From assembly GCF_963855985.1 (NCBI RefSeq), contig NC_087099.1, positions 15,034,001 to 15,098,000 on the forward strand: a stretch of 64,000 nt of DNA. Direction: 5' to 3'. The position numbers were made by a program, and so were the translations under genes. Shown here piece after piece: positions 51,383 through 62,986 of the stretch. Under the pieces are notes generated by a model that was given only the letters and a program-made list of their open reading frames with translations, did not search any database and had not been told where the DNA came from. Each line of letters starts with the position of its first letter. Position 1 is the stretch's first letter. This stretch comes from Ostrinia nubilalis. Lineage: Eukaryota; Arthropoda; Insecta; Lepidoptera; Crambidae.

Positions 51383-53853
51383 AGGTTGGTTCTCAATATT
51401 TAGGATCTGATAGTCACTTCGCCTCTGCTATGTCATTCTATGTTCATTCAATTCTGGATTATATTTACAATTTATGTTAACAACTCATAGGGTCATAAAA
51501 TAAAATAACTATAATATCTTTTATACAGCTTAATTTTATTTTTCTTAATATTTTACAGTATCGCAAAATAACTTAATTAATATTATTAGTAACGCATGAT
51601 AAATTTTGATAAAAATAAATTAGGAACATTGTTTAAGAATCAACCAATATCATCTATACAAATAAAATAAATAATGTACATATTTACTTACTAAGTTTTC
51701 GTAATTTTGTGTAATAAATAACAATTAATATTGTTAATGCCATTTTAACATAAATCTACCTAAATGGCAATTTAAACTTAATTAACTTATTGAACATTAA
51801 TTTACAATACCTACCACTTATTGACTAGTGTCTTGAAATTTAAACATCTTTAATAATTTTCTTGATTATTACTTCATTGTAATTAATTATAAAAATACCT
51901 TAACATACCTAATTATCTTTTGTCATTTTTCTCTTATCAGTTTTTCATTCCAATATTGTAATGCATTTCTGAAGATTCAATTCATTTGCACCCTTAACTT
52001 TATAGTGAACATTTTTTCATTATTTCTTAATGTGTCTGCCCATTGATCACACATGACCCCAAATCAGTCTGGCCAAGACCAAATAATATTTTACAAAAAC
52101 ATGTGATCAAGCCTTTGGCACTTGGGAGAACTGAACCTTTCCTCCTATAATAAATTCTTATTTGATCGAGTCAAACTTGAATTTAATGTGTTACTTCAAA
52201 GTTTAATTGAACTCTACAATCCTCTTAATTTCGAACGTTTTGAATACTTTACACGACTGTTTTGTGATAAGATTAAAGTTTTCAAAATTAATCGTTTTCG
52301 TAAAAGACGTGAGCGATTACTTTCACTATTAGATTTCAATTTCAGACCGATAGTCAATTACCTCATATTTAATGTGTTCACGAGCTATCTCTAGATATTG
52401 GCTTTAGAGCTCAGATTATCCGGATACAATTTATAAGTTTTATCTTTATTGGCTCATTAAATTTAATACAATCTAAGACGTTTTAATTTATGATAAAAAA
52501 TAACAAGAGATATTGGTTTGTGAACAAAGATGACAACAATTATTTAAAATGTATGCGTATCTTTATAGGCTGATAAAATAATAAAAGGGGTACGTCACGA
52601 GTGGCACGTTTCAAGTAATCCAAGTTGGTATTTTATAAATTTAAATAATAGGCACTGGCTTTTTGAGCAAGTGAAATTGTATTTCAGTTTGTCTGTGTAT
52701 TCAATACGCACGATGAATTTTACCGAAAGTAGCAGAATGGTGATCGTATCCGTTCAACATACTTTTTATTTTACGGTTCACAAGTAAGAGTAGGTATAAT
52801 ATTTGCGATTAGACTTGAAACCATAAGAACTGGGTCTGAGCATCTACATATACTTAAATGTCTATCTTATCTATACTATTGATAGCATTTTCTATGCTTG
52901 AATTAATTGAAACAGGTTTTAACGCGATCGTTTACCGAATTAATTGACCGAAACCTGTTTAAATTAATTCAATTATGCAACGCGAAAGTTTGAAATTAAT
53001 TATTTTCTATGCTGCCTAGGTGCTTTTAAAATTATACTTTAACTCACTAATTACAGAAAATGGAATGTATTTGACACTGGAAAAACATTTATTCAATTAG
53101 ATACACCTACAATTATTCTATTCTATTGAGAAATTTCTCCAAATTTAGTTTAACAAGAACAATATCGAATCGTTAATAAAACAAATTTCAGTTAATCGCC
53201 AAAGTGTTCACTTTTAAACAGACGCAGGTTCAATAAGTTTTTTACATTTGTTTATGGGCACAAAATAACTTTTACAATTGCATATTTAAAGTGCTGGCAT
53301 GTCGTGCCAACCAGCCAATGAGATCAAAAAATGGTTCAATATTTTTGGAACCCTAATCTTTCAACTTCGAGTAACTCGATTTAAACAAATCTTGTGATTC
53401 ATAAGATCTTAATAGCCTCTATACATACTAATGACCTGTATTGCCATTTTCACTGAAGATTTAAACTTTTTAAGCTTAGAATCATTTATTATATCTAAGA
53501 AAAACTATTTAGTCCTCTACAAGTCTACGACAGAATTATAAATACACAGTAAAATCGTACCATAAAATGCTTTCTGGTATTTTGCCTACCTTCATCAGCA
53601 GTTTGGCAGTAAAGGCTTCCTCCTCATGATAATGATGTATTTAAATGGGTCTATATGCCTTCTTATCCCATCTCTAGGTCTACTGAAACTACTATAAATT
53701 CAGGAGAGAGTAGCTTAGCTGTCAACGTGTTAACACTTACATATGAATAGTCCCAGAGGATTGCTCACTCTTGCAACCCGCTTGTTAATTAATCAGAAGC
53801 ATAAAGGAGCGGTTTGGTATACACTATACCTACTTTGACGTGCTATAACCATT

Positions 53854-54117
53854 TTAGTGGCAGGTTACTTTATTAACAACATTGCCCAAGAGCCTCCTTT
53901 TGGTTTTGACGATGCTGCACATAGCTCCTAGAAGGGTAGTCGACATCTTAGACCTGAAGCAGGCTATGATGGCAGCGGCCAGTCCCAGCAGAGACGGTGA
54001 GGCCATGTGCGAGCAAGAGGCTACTTCTTTGGAGCGGTAGACCATGCGAGTGCCCAATGGCTGGACCCGCCGGTCGTTGTTGATGCCTTCCAAGTCAGCT
54101 CGGGTCAGGTTTTTGTA
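53854..54117 (-). CDS. Carbonic anhydrase 2 last exon
   Basis: Acceptor TTTCTCCAACAG. Encodes YKNLTRADLEGINNDRRVQP, the conserved RMVYRS end of the CA fold, then the hydrophobic segment and basic tail ending KVTCH with TAA at 53854-53856. Confidence 0.9.
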   Translation of the reverse strand, partial: YKNLTRADLEGINNDRRVQPLGTRMVYRSKEVASCSHMASPSLLGLAAAIIACFRSKMSTTLLGAMCSIVKTKRRLLGNVVNKVTCH

Positions 54118-57100
54118 CTGTTGGAGAAAGCAAGCTAGTTACTCTTCTTTTTTCTTTTAGTGACTTGAATTAACCCTTCAAGTTCCAGCGAATCGATTGT
54201 TACCGCGGTCTCATGCGACTACTTGGGGTTTCGCAGTTAAGGCTATAAATTAGTGTAGATAGGTATAGATGTTTGGTGAAATATTGCTAAATTGGACCTC
54301 TTATCATTATCAGGAGTTAAGAGTTTGCTATTTAGGCACATTATGTATATTATTTCTATCCCTGCTTTGGGATGAGTAATGTGGGCTAAAAAAAAGAGGG
54401 GTAAAGAACTTAATAATAATAAGGAAAAAAGCAAGCCTTTTCTTCGAAGGTTTACAATAATTATGTGCGACTTATTCCTACGAGCTCGGTTTTTTCACGT
54501 ATGTATTTATTTTTGCCATATTCTTTTACTCAATAATGGTGACTTAAATCCATCAAAAGCTCGGGACTGTAAATAATATCTTGTATAATGTTATCAATAT
54601 GCTAATCTATACTAATATTATAAAACTGAAGAGTTTGTTTGTTTGTTTACTTGAACGCGCTAATCTCAGGAACCACTGGTGCGATTTGAAAAATTATTTC
54701 AGTGTTTGAAAGCCCATTTATTGAGGAAGGCTTAAGTTAAGGCTATATGTATACTATCACGCTACGAGTAATAGGAGCAGAACAACAATGAAAAATGTTG
54801 TCTAAACCGATCCTATATTAAAGTAAAAGCTACCACTAATATTTGAGGTAGGAAATTCATATTACGTAAAGTAATTTCTATAGAATGAGTTTAATAACCA
54901 GATTTGCTAGGGAATGCTTATGAATATCAAATTTACTAGTCAGTTATGAGCTGGAAAATAATTGAGTTTGTTAAACTTTCCCCGTAACTGCTCTCTCATT
55001 AAAAGTTAGTTTGGTTTTGTTTGGTAACTACATAAATATTCCCCGCGATATTGTGCAGTTCGTGACTGAACTCTATTGTAGACTAAATCTGCTTTAGTAA
55101 AAGTAAATTCGAAAATGCATTTGTACAAGACCTTGATGCTAAACTTTTTGAGCCACAATAAGCATTTGATATTACATAATCAGACTGACAGCTCATATTA
55201 ATTTTTTTTTGAACGAGCATACTCTGAAAATCGAATCCTGAACCTCTTGAGTCGAGAGACTCGAGAGAGACCAACTCTAACCACTGGTACAGATTAAAAT
55301 AATGCTCTTCTATCTAAGTAGACGCCCGTATTCACAAATGATGCTTGCTTAAGTGAAGTAGAAAATCGAAAGCACAACATTGAATAGTTGATTGGTTCGA
55401 GTGTCACCCTGTGCGTCACGCGCACTGTGAGACCTCATAGTAATGTTTGTGAATACGGGCGTTAATCTCATAGTCATTAAATACATTGATAAAAGTTCAA
55501 GTCTTTTCAAGTGGACGCTATTTTTTAGGATTCATTCAGATTCAGATGCTGTACGTACACATTAACATTGGTATTGAAACCGAATATAAATCAGGTATTT
55601 TTTTCACCACTAGAATATTTTTATTCTCTTAGTGAAAGTCGTAAATCGATTTAGATCCTTGTTTTTGTTTGTTCTTAAAATAGCATCTACTTATGTAGAC
55701 TACTTTCTTTAAAAGTTCGATGTACTGACTTATACTTTCTGAAATGGAGACCCCAATAACTACTTAAGCTATATAAGTTTACGTAGTTATTGGGGTTTGA
55801 AAATTAATAGTTATGCTTTGTCTCACCAACCTGTCTGACCAGCGCGGCCTGGGGAGTACCTATATAATAGGCCAAATGTTCCATTTGTCTTATGCCCATT
55901 TTCACCATCAATCCCTAATTTTTAAGTGACCCCCATGAAAACAAAATGCCTGTTATGTGTTACCATAGGGGTCACTTAAAAATTAGGGATTGATGATGAA
56001 AACGGGCATTATAGTCGTGTTCCTGCAATGGAGACTAAGGCCTAGTTAAAAAAAACAGTGATAATCGCGCGGTTGCTGGGTAGTTCTTGTACATTTGCAT
56101 CCACCCGGTTACCGTTTCAGTGTCCTTGTCAATGAGAATGTGTGTCTGGACCAGGCCTTAATGACTGTTATTGTACTGAATGTTACTTACGTGGTCGTGG
56201 GTGACGGTGGTGGGCTGGTCCATGACCATCCAGGTGACCACCTCAGGGCATAGGGGTGTGGTCAACGAGCCGTGGTAGGTGTAGAACGCTTGAGGGTTGG
56301 GGCTGAAGAGCTTCCTAAGAACAATGGAGAATAGACAAAGATCAGTCATGAGACGGAGACCGTGAGCCGCCAGTCTGCTTGTGACCACAAATGCAGCATA
56401 GCAGCCGTTACATCAAGCCGTGAGTACATAATGTAAATCATTTATATGATGTCGCGTAATCGCGTTGATACCCGTGTCTCTCTATTTCGAGACAGATCTC
56501 TTGTTGTGGGTTTGTATCCCGGGTGGAAAATGTTTGTCTGCTATGTAGTATTTACAAAGCCGCGTGAGCGTTAAAAATAAGACCATATAATTTTATTAAC
56601 AGCCTAGTTAGTTTCTAGGATACCAGCTCTGCTGATACATTTACGGAAACTTATCTTTCTGTACACGTGTAAACGTGAAAATACCAAACTTCTTTGCGAG
56701 TTGTTCCAATGCTAATTTCTTGATTTCTTAACAAAAAATATATTGACATTGCTTTAAAATCTAACAATATTATGTTGTATGTAAGCGGAAGGTATTATGA
56801 AAAGGGTATTCTAACCAACCTTTAAGCAAATTAGTTTAGTAATTGTTTAGTAATTAATACCTATTTAGTTGAACACTAATTAGGCTGAAAACTGATTATC
56901 TCTGGCACTAATTTTATTCTTCCAATGTAAATAAATGAATCCAAAACGGACTTGTTGGAGTAATATGCTAATATGGAGACGCGTGTAAAAAAAAAACTAC
57001 ATAATAGAGCTGATCTACAAAACGTTTGCGTTTAGATTTTTAAACTCGTTTTTACTTTCAAAGTAATTTAGACAAAATAAATGGAGCCAGATACAAAAAA

Positions 57101-60100
57101 AAAAATAACCACGTGGAAAATAAAGCGGTGTTACTTAATAGTGTAGAGTTTTTGTTTGAAAGACTGCTTTGCATACACGTGTGTGAAATTAATATTAACT
57201 TTATTTCAAGTTAGATAAACATTATCTACCTCGTTGCAGTGGACAGGATTATCGTGATAATAGAAATAGCGGTCTTAGCCTCACGTGCGAGATATTTTTA
57301 TGTGATGAATCTAATCAAATTGAGTAAAATTGGGGATAAAAGTTTTTTTATCTCTTACTTTTAGCTATTTATATTTATATGGAAACTCGTTATTGAAAAA
57401 TTCGTGTTTCAGAATAGTTGAGAATTTACGAAAATGTTTTTCATCGCGCGATTTTCTTTCCACGACAGACAGATTGAAGCTAGTTTTACTATTCTATTCT
57501 GTGGTTATACATTAAAATATAATGATCAGTATTTCCTTTCATACAAATGTAACAGCCTTATAAATAGCACCACGGTCGGTATCTACGGCATTATCTGTTG
57601 CTACTCAAGCATGACCGAAGATCATTGTGGTTGTATTCGGCGCTTCCTCTTCTTTCAGGCCGTCCACAATGATCCGTCTAATTCGATTGGACATACGTTT
57701 TAGGACCCTGGCCTTAATAAAGGTACCTTCTAACAAGAGTTTTGACTATCTTTATTGTCACTGGATATGATTTTGTGTGTCAATTATATTGTTTAGCGTC
57801 TGTTACTGTGCCTCATTCCAAGACAGGCCTCAATCTGCAGTTACATATCACAAGATGCAAGAAGTTTTCCGATTTTCAATAGTTACCTTTGGCGATCAAT
57901 AAAATCTATCGGTTTTCGTTGACTTCTTACTTAACGACCTGTTTTACTTACGAGTATTATGCTGAACTAGTCAACAAAAATAATAATGTAGTTTCAATTA
58001 ATTTTACTTACGTGAGGTCTACGTTGAAAGTGGGCGAGTCTTCGTTGGATGGATTAACTATGTAATCCATTGCTGGTAGCAGTTCTTCCAGCACACTGGT
58101 TTCTCCAATGGGACCCACCTAGGGAAACCAAGTCGATTAGGTTCTGAAGAAAAGATTCATGAAACATCTTTGTACAGATATCTAAAGAGTGATAAAAATT
58201 GCTTTTCAGGACTCAAAGTTGTCTTTCAAAAAATGTAGAGACAGATTCATTTATATCTACTATTCCAATTGTCACTCTAATTATTCTAATCAAGAACCAA
58301 GTAGAGCTTAAAAAGGTGACTTGTTGATTATCGATAAAAATAGAAGGAAAATACTTATAATATTTAACTATTTTCTGAAAATTACTCATCACTTCTAGGA
58401 ACTATTATATTTACCTAAACAGATCTTGGATAGAGATGTCTGGCAGATAGAATCTAAGTTATTAGTTAGATAGCGTCTGGTAGGTATACTTACTTACTAT
58501 GATAAAGCCTATCTGAAACTTATTATGATTAGGTACTTATTCACATTCTTAATTGCCTACACCGCATTTTCTTTCCCTTCCATTTTATTTTCTTGATTTT
58601 ACAAAATATTCGCCTTTAGTCTATTTTCAAAGTCTTCCATCTCTATAACTTATTGAGCAGTTTAAACGCAATGTTTTATTAAAGACATGCGTGGATCCCG
58701 TCTTACCCCCTTAGGGGTGGAGTTTCGTAAAATCCGTTCTTAGTGAGCACATACGTTCTAAAAGGAACCCCCGTGCAAAAGACTCCTACGCACTTGTAGT
58801 TTCTGAGATTTCGTGATGAGTGAGTCAGTCAATCAGTGACCTTTCGCTTTTATAGATTAAAAGTTCAGCTGTTGTTTTTCTGCATACCTGGACCAGTACT
58901 CCGACGACGGCGACTCCATCCCGCTGCTGCAGCGCCTGGTCGAAGTTGAGCCCGGTCTTCAGGTGCACAAAGTGGATCTCCATGGGGTACCTGAAGAAAA
59001 TAGCTGCTTGTAGTCCTGGAAGTTAGGACTGTCTCCAAAAGACTTAAGAGGAGTACAGCCAGCGAGCAAGAGGTGTGACTATTTAAAATGTGTTCGCTGT
59101 GTATTAAGGTTCGGCCAAATCAACGCGTGCAGTCGGCGATGGTGTTAGCGATGTCGTGTATGAATTTGTAGCGATGAGTTCGCATCAACGCGTCCTGTCA
59201 TTGGTCGCGGCGATCTATGCACGCGCAGTGATCGCCATCGTCGACGCGAGCTGCACGCGTTGGTTTGGCCGAAGCTTTTTACCCTGGCGTTCTTTGATTG
59301 AAATAGGTATGCTTGTTGTTACATTGAGTATAACAACTCGTTTTATATTTGAGCAATACTAAGTTCTGAAGTACAATCGACTTCTTTTAATTGCAAAGGG
59401 GGAACCAATGGCTAAAAAAGTTATGGCTAGGTCGCGAAGCGGGCGGGCAGTCAATGGTGATTGACCGACTGTGCCTGGCCTGTAGCCCACTCGTTACGGA
59501 CTGGTAGCTAGTAGTTACGTACTTGAGTCCGTTGATGGCGTGCTCCGACAGCCAGTGGAAGTGCACCTCGGCGAAGGTTTAGTTGTCGCGCAGCGGGCCG
59601 CCTGACAGCAGGCGCGGGAGTGCACGGCACTGTGCCTGGACTGTAGCCCACTCGCTATGGACTGGTAACTAGTGGTTACGTACTTGAGTCCGTTGATGGC
59701 GTGCTCCGAGAGCCAGTGGAAGTGCACCTCGGCGAAGCAGACGCGGGAGTGCCCGGCACTGTGCCTGGACTGTAACCCACTCGGTACGGACTGGTAACTA
59801 GTGGTTACGTACTTGAGCCCGTTGATGGCGTGCTCCGAGAGCCAGTGGAAGTGAACTTCGGCGAAGGTGTAGTTGTCGCGCAGCGGGCCGCCCGACAGCA
59901 CCGGCGCGGGAGTGCCCGGCTCCACGGCCCAGCGAACTGCACCAAAAACAACAGTTACACCACGAGTCGAGTTCGTTTATGCGCAAATTGTCAAATTCGC
60001 AAATTGTCAAGCGGTCGCAATTTGCCAGATTCTCACTTTGTCAAATTCGCAAATTGCCAAATTCGCAAAATGTCAAATGCGCAAATTGTCAAATTCGCAA

Positions 60101-62986
60101 AATGTCAAGTTTTAAAAATGTCTTTATATTACGGTTTTATGGTTTCATATTTAAAAGAAACCTTAACATTTTAATGATTAAAAGTTCTGCCAATTAATTA
60201 TGTAGGTACTTGATTTTTATTATTAAAACCTAAACAACTGGTCATTTTTAAAACTTGACATTTTGCGAATTTCACAAAGTGAGAATCTGGCAGATTGCGA
60301 CCGCTTGACAATTTTCGAATTTGACAATTTGCGCATAAACGGTCGAGTTAACTGCGCACCTGTGCAGCTGTGACATCACATCCACGCTCTGTTACGGACG
60401 GGGTGAACAAGGGGAGGTGTGCGGGTGAGTGCGAGGGAGAGTCGCATTCCAACGAGGTGCGCAGTTAGCTCGATCGGGTTGTACAACACACATTCATATT
60501 GTTTCATTTATTTGTGGTAGTCTACATCTTTTACTTGTTTCAACCCAAAGACGTCTTCTGGCAAAGGCTTCCCAAGGATTTTCTCAATTCTCGTTTCCAG
60601 GTGACGATTTAATTTTAATTAAACGTCTTCAAGAATTTCAAGACTGATTTTTTAAAATGTTAAACCACCATTTTCACCATCATTTCAGCAATGGAATATC
60701 TAACAAAGGACAATTTCAGCTAATATTTACTGTTTCGCGATTGCGAGCCTACCTAAACAAGCAAACGCATAAAAGAATATGATAAATGATCTTAATGATG
60801 GATGTTATGAAAAAATCTCGCAACAGGAAGCAAAAAGCCTGCAAAACAAACGAGTAAAACCTTTCTCCATTTTCTCATATTTCAAAGGAAATGCAATGCG
60901 ATCGTATTGTAATTCTAAACCTACATACATAACTGTTATGTAGTAATAAATGTTGTGCATAATGCGGTATCATTATTTGTTATTTTACATACTGGTTTGT
61001 TATAAAATATTGTCAGTTTCAATATATTTTTGCTGGATTTAGATTATGGAATAACATATTTACGTAAATTAAATATACAGGTTGTTTTGCAATGTACCCA
61101 TTTGTACGAATAGGTAACCATCATAGGGGTGATAACTGGGCTAGTTTACTATCTACAAGTTTGATGCAATACTTGTAACTAATTCATTGAAATAAGTTTT
61201 TTTTAAGTCAGTGTAAACGAAAGTGCAACTTCTGCCGATAGTTAAATTCCAGACCAAATCATTATACCTCTACAATACTACTGACAAGATATTTTAATAC
61301 TCAATAAACGCCATGAAGTAGGTGATAGCTCACCATTTGATCTCTGTTTGTCGAACAATGTCGCTTTTTGGATAAAAACGGCAATATTTTTTTAAGCCCA
61401 AGTTTGAAAAGTAGGTAATTGGCGCATAATTTTCATTTTAATAACTGTCACCTTTCTTAAATATATGCATACAATAAGCTATTTTTACATGCTTAGAGAT
61501 TTAGTGCACAGTGCTGGGTAGCTAAGTATTAGAAACACTCTACCATCAAATACTACAGTTCAAAACTGAATTGAAACTTAATTTAGTACGGTAGATGAAA
61601 ATTCGACCGTCGTACTATCAAATGCTAGAGCTCAAAACTCAATTAAGTACGATAGATAGAGCTTGTGATTGGTTGGATTTTAATTATTGGAAAATTCACG
61701 GGCCATGCTTATTAAACCTTTGAGAATTATTTTAGAATGAAATAGATATAGGTTTGTGATTAAAAGCCTTGTCTTCTTTGCACAGAGATACCTTTTTTAT
61801 TAACTACGTTTAAAAATAATTGTTTTCCCTAAAGATATTCTTCCTCTAGCGATCATTATTGCTGATCATCATTTGCTTGTTAGGGAAATTCAATTTATCA
61901 TTATTGTGGATTGATAGGCCTAATAATTTAAGCCCAAATTACTTTAATCTAATACTAATAATCTAGTACTTAAAATACTAGATAAAAATGTGAAGTCATA
62001 CTATGTCATGTCTTTTCCTATCACTTGACTGATATTATTAGTGTCGTCATAGATACCAGTTATTTATTTTTATGATAGGTTTATATCAAATTGCTGAAGA
62101 GCTCATATAAGTAAGCCATAATCTTACTTTAATAGTTTTTCTATGAAATATAGGTTTCGGTGAGCTTTCGAATTCAAATTCAATAGTTTATTACGTTACA
62201 TTGGTGTAATACAGGTAGTTTTACAGGTACATACATAGGCCTTTCTTTGTGCGGGTATCGCAAGACTGTATATGAAAATCCTAGGGGCAGATCTTTGTCC
62301 AGCAGTCTTTTGACTGAGAAGGAATGGATCTATTCCCACCTGTCGTTCCCACCACTGCATTCCTGTGTAGCCAGGATCTACAGCTTGACCGCCAATAAGA
62401 ATCCAACTAGTCAAGTTCGTTCCGCGGAAAGTTACGCCCGTATTCACAAATATTACTATGAGGTCTCACAGTGGGCGTGGACGCACAGGGTGACATACAA
62501 ACCAATCACAGAGCTCTATTCAACGCTGTGCGTTCAATTTGCTGCTTCACGTAAGCAAGCATCGTTTGTGAATACGGGCGTTAAACTTTCATTGGACCCG
62601 CAATGAAATTAATCAGAAGAACATAGTGAAGTAGTTCGAAGTCAAGGTCAAAAGGAAGTTTTAAATCACTTTAAATTAAAGATATACACCGCGGACAGTA
62701 AGCATTAATTATGGGGACCTATAGCTGAGAAGGAATGGAAAATAAGTGTTCTTCTAATGGACTTCAACTGTCCTTTGTCCAGCAATCAACCAAGAGAAAA
62801 TAAGCTCTAACCCCTTACCTTTGTACCCAGTGTTCCTCGCTCTCACTTCAACATCGCCGTAGCCCCGGTAGACCAGCGGGCCCCTGATGTGTGCTTCGTG
62901 AGGGTCGGGAAGACTCTCATGGGGTACGATGTTGATGGGGGACTGTTCCTTACCCACCCCGCACTGGCCCGGCCACGCGTCTTCGT
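53854..62986 (-). CDS. Alpha-carbonic anhydrase 2, 5'-partial
   Basis: Six - strand exons join in frame: 62819-62986, 59813-59936, 58888-58990, 58012-58118, 56191-56314, 53854-54117. The signal peptide and first residues lie to the right, beyond the window or unrecognised. Landmarks: DEDAWPGQC, KEQSPINI; zinc ligands in VHFHW and EIHFVH; SEH; GSLTTPLCPEVVTW. Two departures from active CAs: the shuttle-histidine position reads NTGYK (His64 to Tyr), and the Gln92 position is Glu (AEVHFHW). After NNDRRVQPLGTRMVYRS a hydrophobic stretch SPSLLGLAAAIIACF is followed by a basic tail of about 40 residues, suggesting membrane attachment. Most introns match carbonic anhydrase 1 in position and phase, indicating tandem duplication. 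Confidence 0.92.
54596..54800 (+). repeat. 'CTAATATTATAAAACTGAAG' interspersed repeat
   Basis: Contains GAGTTTGTTTGTTTGTTTAC, CGCGCTAATCTCAGGAAC and TATCACGCTACGAGTAATAG, a very common lepidopteran repeat by recall. Confidence 0.65.
55225..55295 (-). repeat. tRNA-like tract
   Basis: Contains TCGAATCCTGAACCTC and an anticodon-arm-like GAGTCGAGAGACTCGAG palindrome. Probably SINE-derived. Confidence 0.3.
55323..55461. mobile_element. 'CGCCCGTATTCAC' MITE, copy 3
   Basis: CGCCCGTATTCACAAA to TTTGTGAATACGGGCG, about 139 bp. Interior shares GAGACCTCATAGTAATG with the other copies. Confidence 0.85.
55751..55795. other. Hairpin
   Basis: CCCCAATAACTAC and its exact complement separated by about 19 bases. 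Confidence 0.5.
55892..56009. mobile_element. Palindromic MITE
   Basis: ATGCCCATTTTCACCATCAA, CCCTAATTTTTAAGTGACCC pair with the right arm almost completely. Loop about 35 bp. Confidence 0.8.
56191..56314 (-). CDS. Carbonic anhydrase 2 Thr199 exon
   Basis: Acceptor TGTTCTTAG, donor GACCAC|GTAAGT. Encodes KLFSPNPQAFYTYHGSLTTP and LCPEVVTWMV. Confidence 0.93.
58012..58118 (-). CDS. Carbonic anhydrase 2 exon
   Basis: Acceptor GTTTCCCTAG, donor CTCAC|GTAAGT. Encodes VGPIGETSVLEELLPAMDYI to FNVDLT. Confidence 0.9.
58690..58860. repeat. Interspersed repeat with TTACCCCCTTAGGGGTGGAG
   Basis: TTACCCCCTTAGGGGTGGAG, TTCGTAAAATCCGTTCTTAG and AGTCAGTCAATCAGTGACC, a recurrent lepidopteran repeat by recall. 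Confidence 0.5.
58888..58990 (-). CDS. Carbonic anhydrase 2 exon with the third zinc histidine
   Basis: Acceptor ATTTTCTTCAG, donor GTCCAG|GTATGC. Encodes YPMEIHFVHLKTGLNFDQAL to GVLVQ. Confidence 0.92.
59105..59275. mobile_element. Inverted-repeat element (MITE-like)
   Basis: AAGGTTCGGCCAAATCAACG at the left pairs imperfectly with CGCGTTGGTTTGGCCGAAGC at the right. Interior GCGATGGTG/CATCGTCGAC also pair. Confidence 0.65.
59523..59628 (-). pseudogene. Decayed distal copy of the zinc-site exon
   Basis: Same donor CTCAA|GTACGT and AEVHFHWLSEHAINGLK codons, but the tyrosine of RDNYTF is changed to a stop (TAA) and the 5' part is shortened. No good acceptor. Confidence 0.85.
59684..59755 (-). 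pseudogene. Decayed proximal copy of the zinc-site exon
   Basis: Keeps the 3' half (AEVHFHWLSEHAINGLK) and donor. The GGPLRDNYTF part is deleted. The flanking CTGTGCCTGGACTGTA and ACTGGTAACTAGTGGTTACG intron pieces are duplicated with it. Confidence 0.85.
59813..59936 (-). CDS. Carbonic anhydrase 2 zinc-site exon
   Basis: Acceptor TTTTTGGTGCAG, donor CTCAA|GTACGT. Encodes RWAVEPGTPAPVLSGGPLRD and AEVHFHWLSEHAINGLK. Decayed copies follow downstream. Confidence 0.92.
59974..60341. mobile_element. Foldback element built of CAAATTGTCAAATTCG repeats
   Basis: CGTTTATGCGCAAATTGTC and its complement form the ends, flanked by the 8-bp duplication GTCGAGTT (59966-59973, 60342-60349). The left arm repeats a roughly 16-bp unit (CAAATTCGCAAATTGT variants) many times. 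The right arm holds a shorter, diverged inverted set. 368 bp. Confidence 0.85.
60342..60485. repeat. Interspersed repeat, second copy
   Basis: AACTGCGCACCTGTGCAGCT to GAGGTGCGCAGTTAGCTCG, matching 42055-42238. Confidence 0.6.
60486..62434. other. Gene-free intron stretch
   Basis: Intron of carbonic anhydrase 2. An RTE-like scrap lies near 60540-60580, and an imperfect direct repeat (TACTATCAAATGCTAGAGCT and related) near 61540-61660. No exon. Confidence 0.5.
62435..62580. mobile_element. 'CGCCCGTATTCAC' MITE, copy 4
   Basis: Complete, with CGCCCGTATTCACAAA ends and TTA on both sides. Closest in sequence to copy 1. Confidence 0.87.
62819..62986 (-). CDS. Carbonic anhydrase 2, first exon in the window
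   Basis: Acceptor CTTTATTGCAG, donor AAAG|GTAAGG. Encodes DEDAWPGQCGVGKEQSPINI to VEVRARNTGYK. Equivalent to exon A3. Confidence 0.9.

Larger units (their letters stand above)
48970..53853. other. Gene-free stretch between the anhydrase genes
   Basis: Holds two MITEs (49753, 51241) and an inverted repeat at about 52895-52976 (AATTAATTGAAACAGGTTT). A 90-codon frame at 52122-52394 has no recognisable motif. No promoter identified for either gene. Confidence 0.5.

Noticed and set aside
52122..52394. 90-codon frame (MGELNLSSYNKFL...)
   Set aside because: AT-rich, no recognisable domain, no promoter or splice context. Within chance for this composition.
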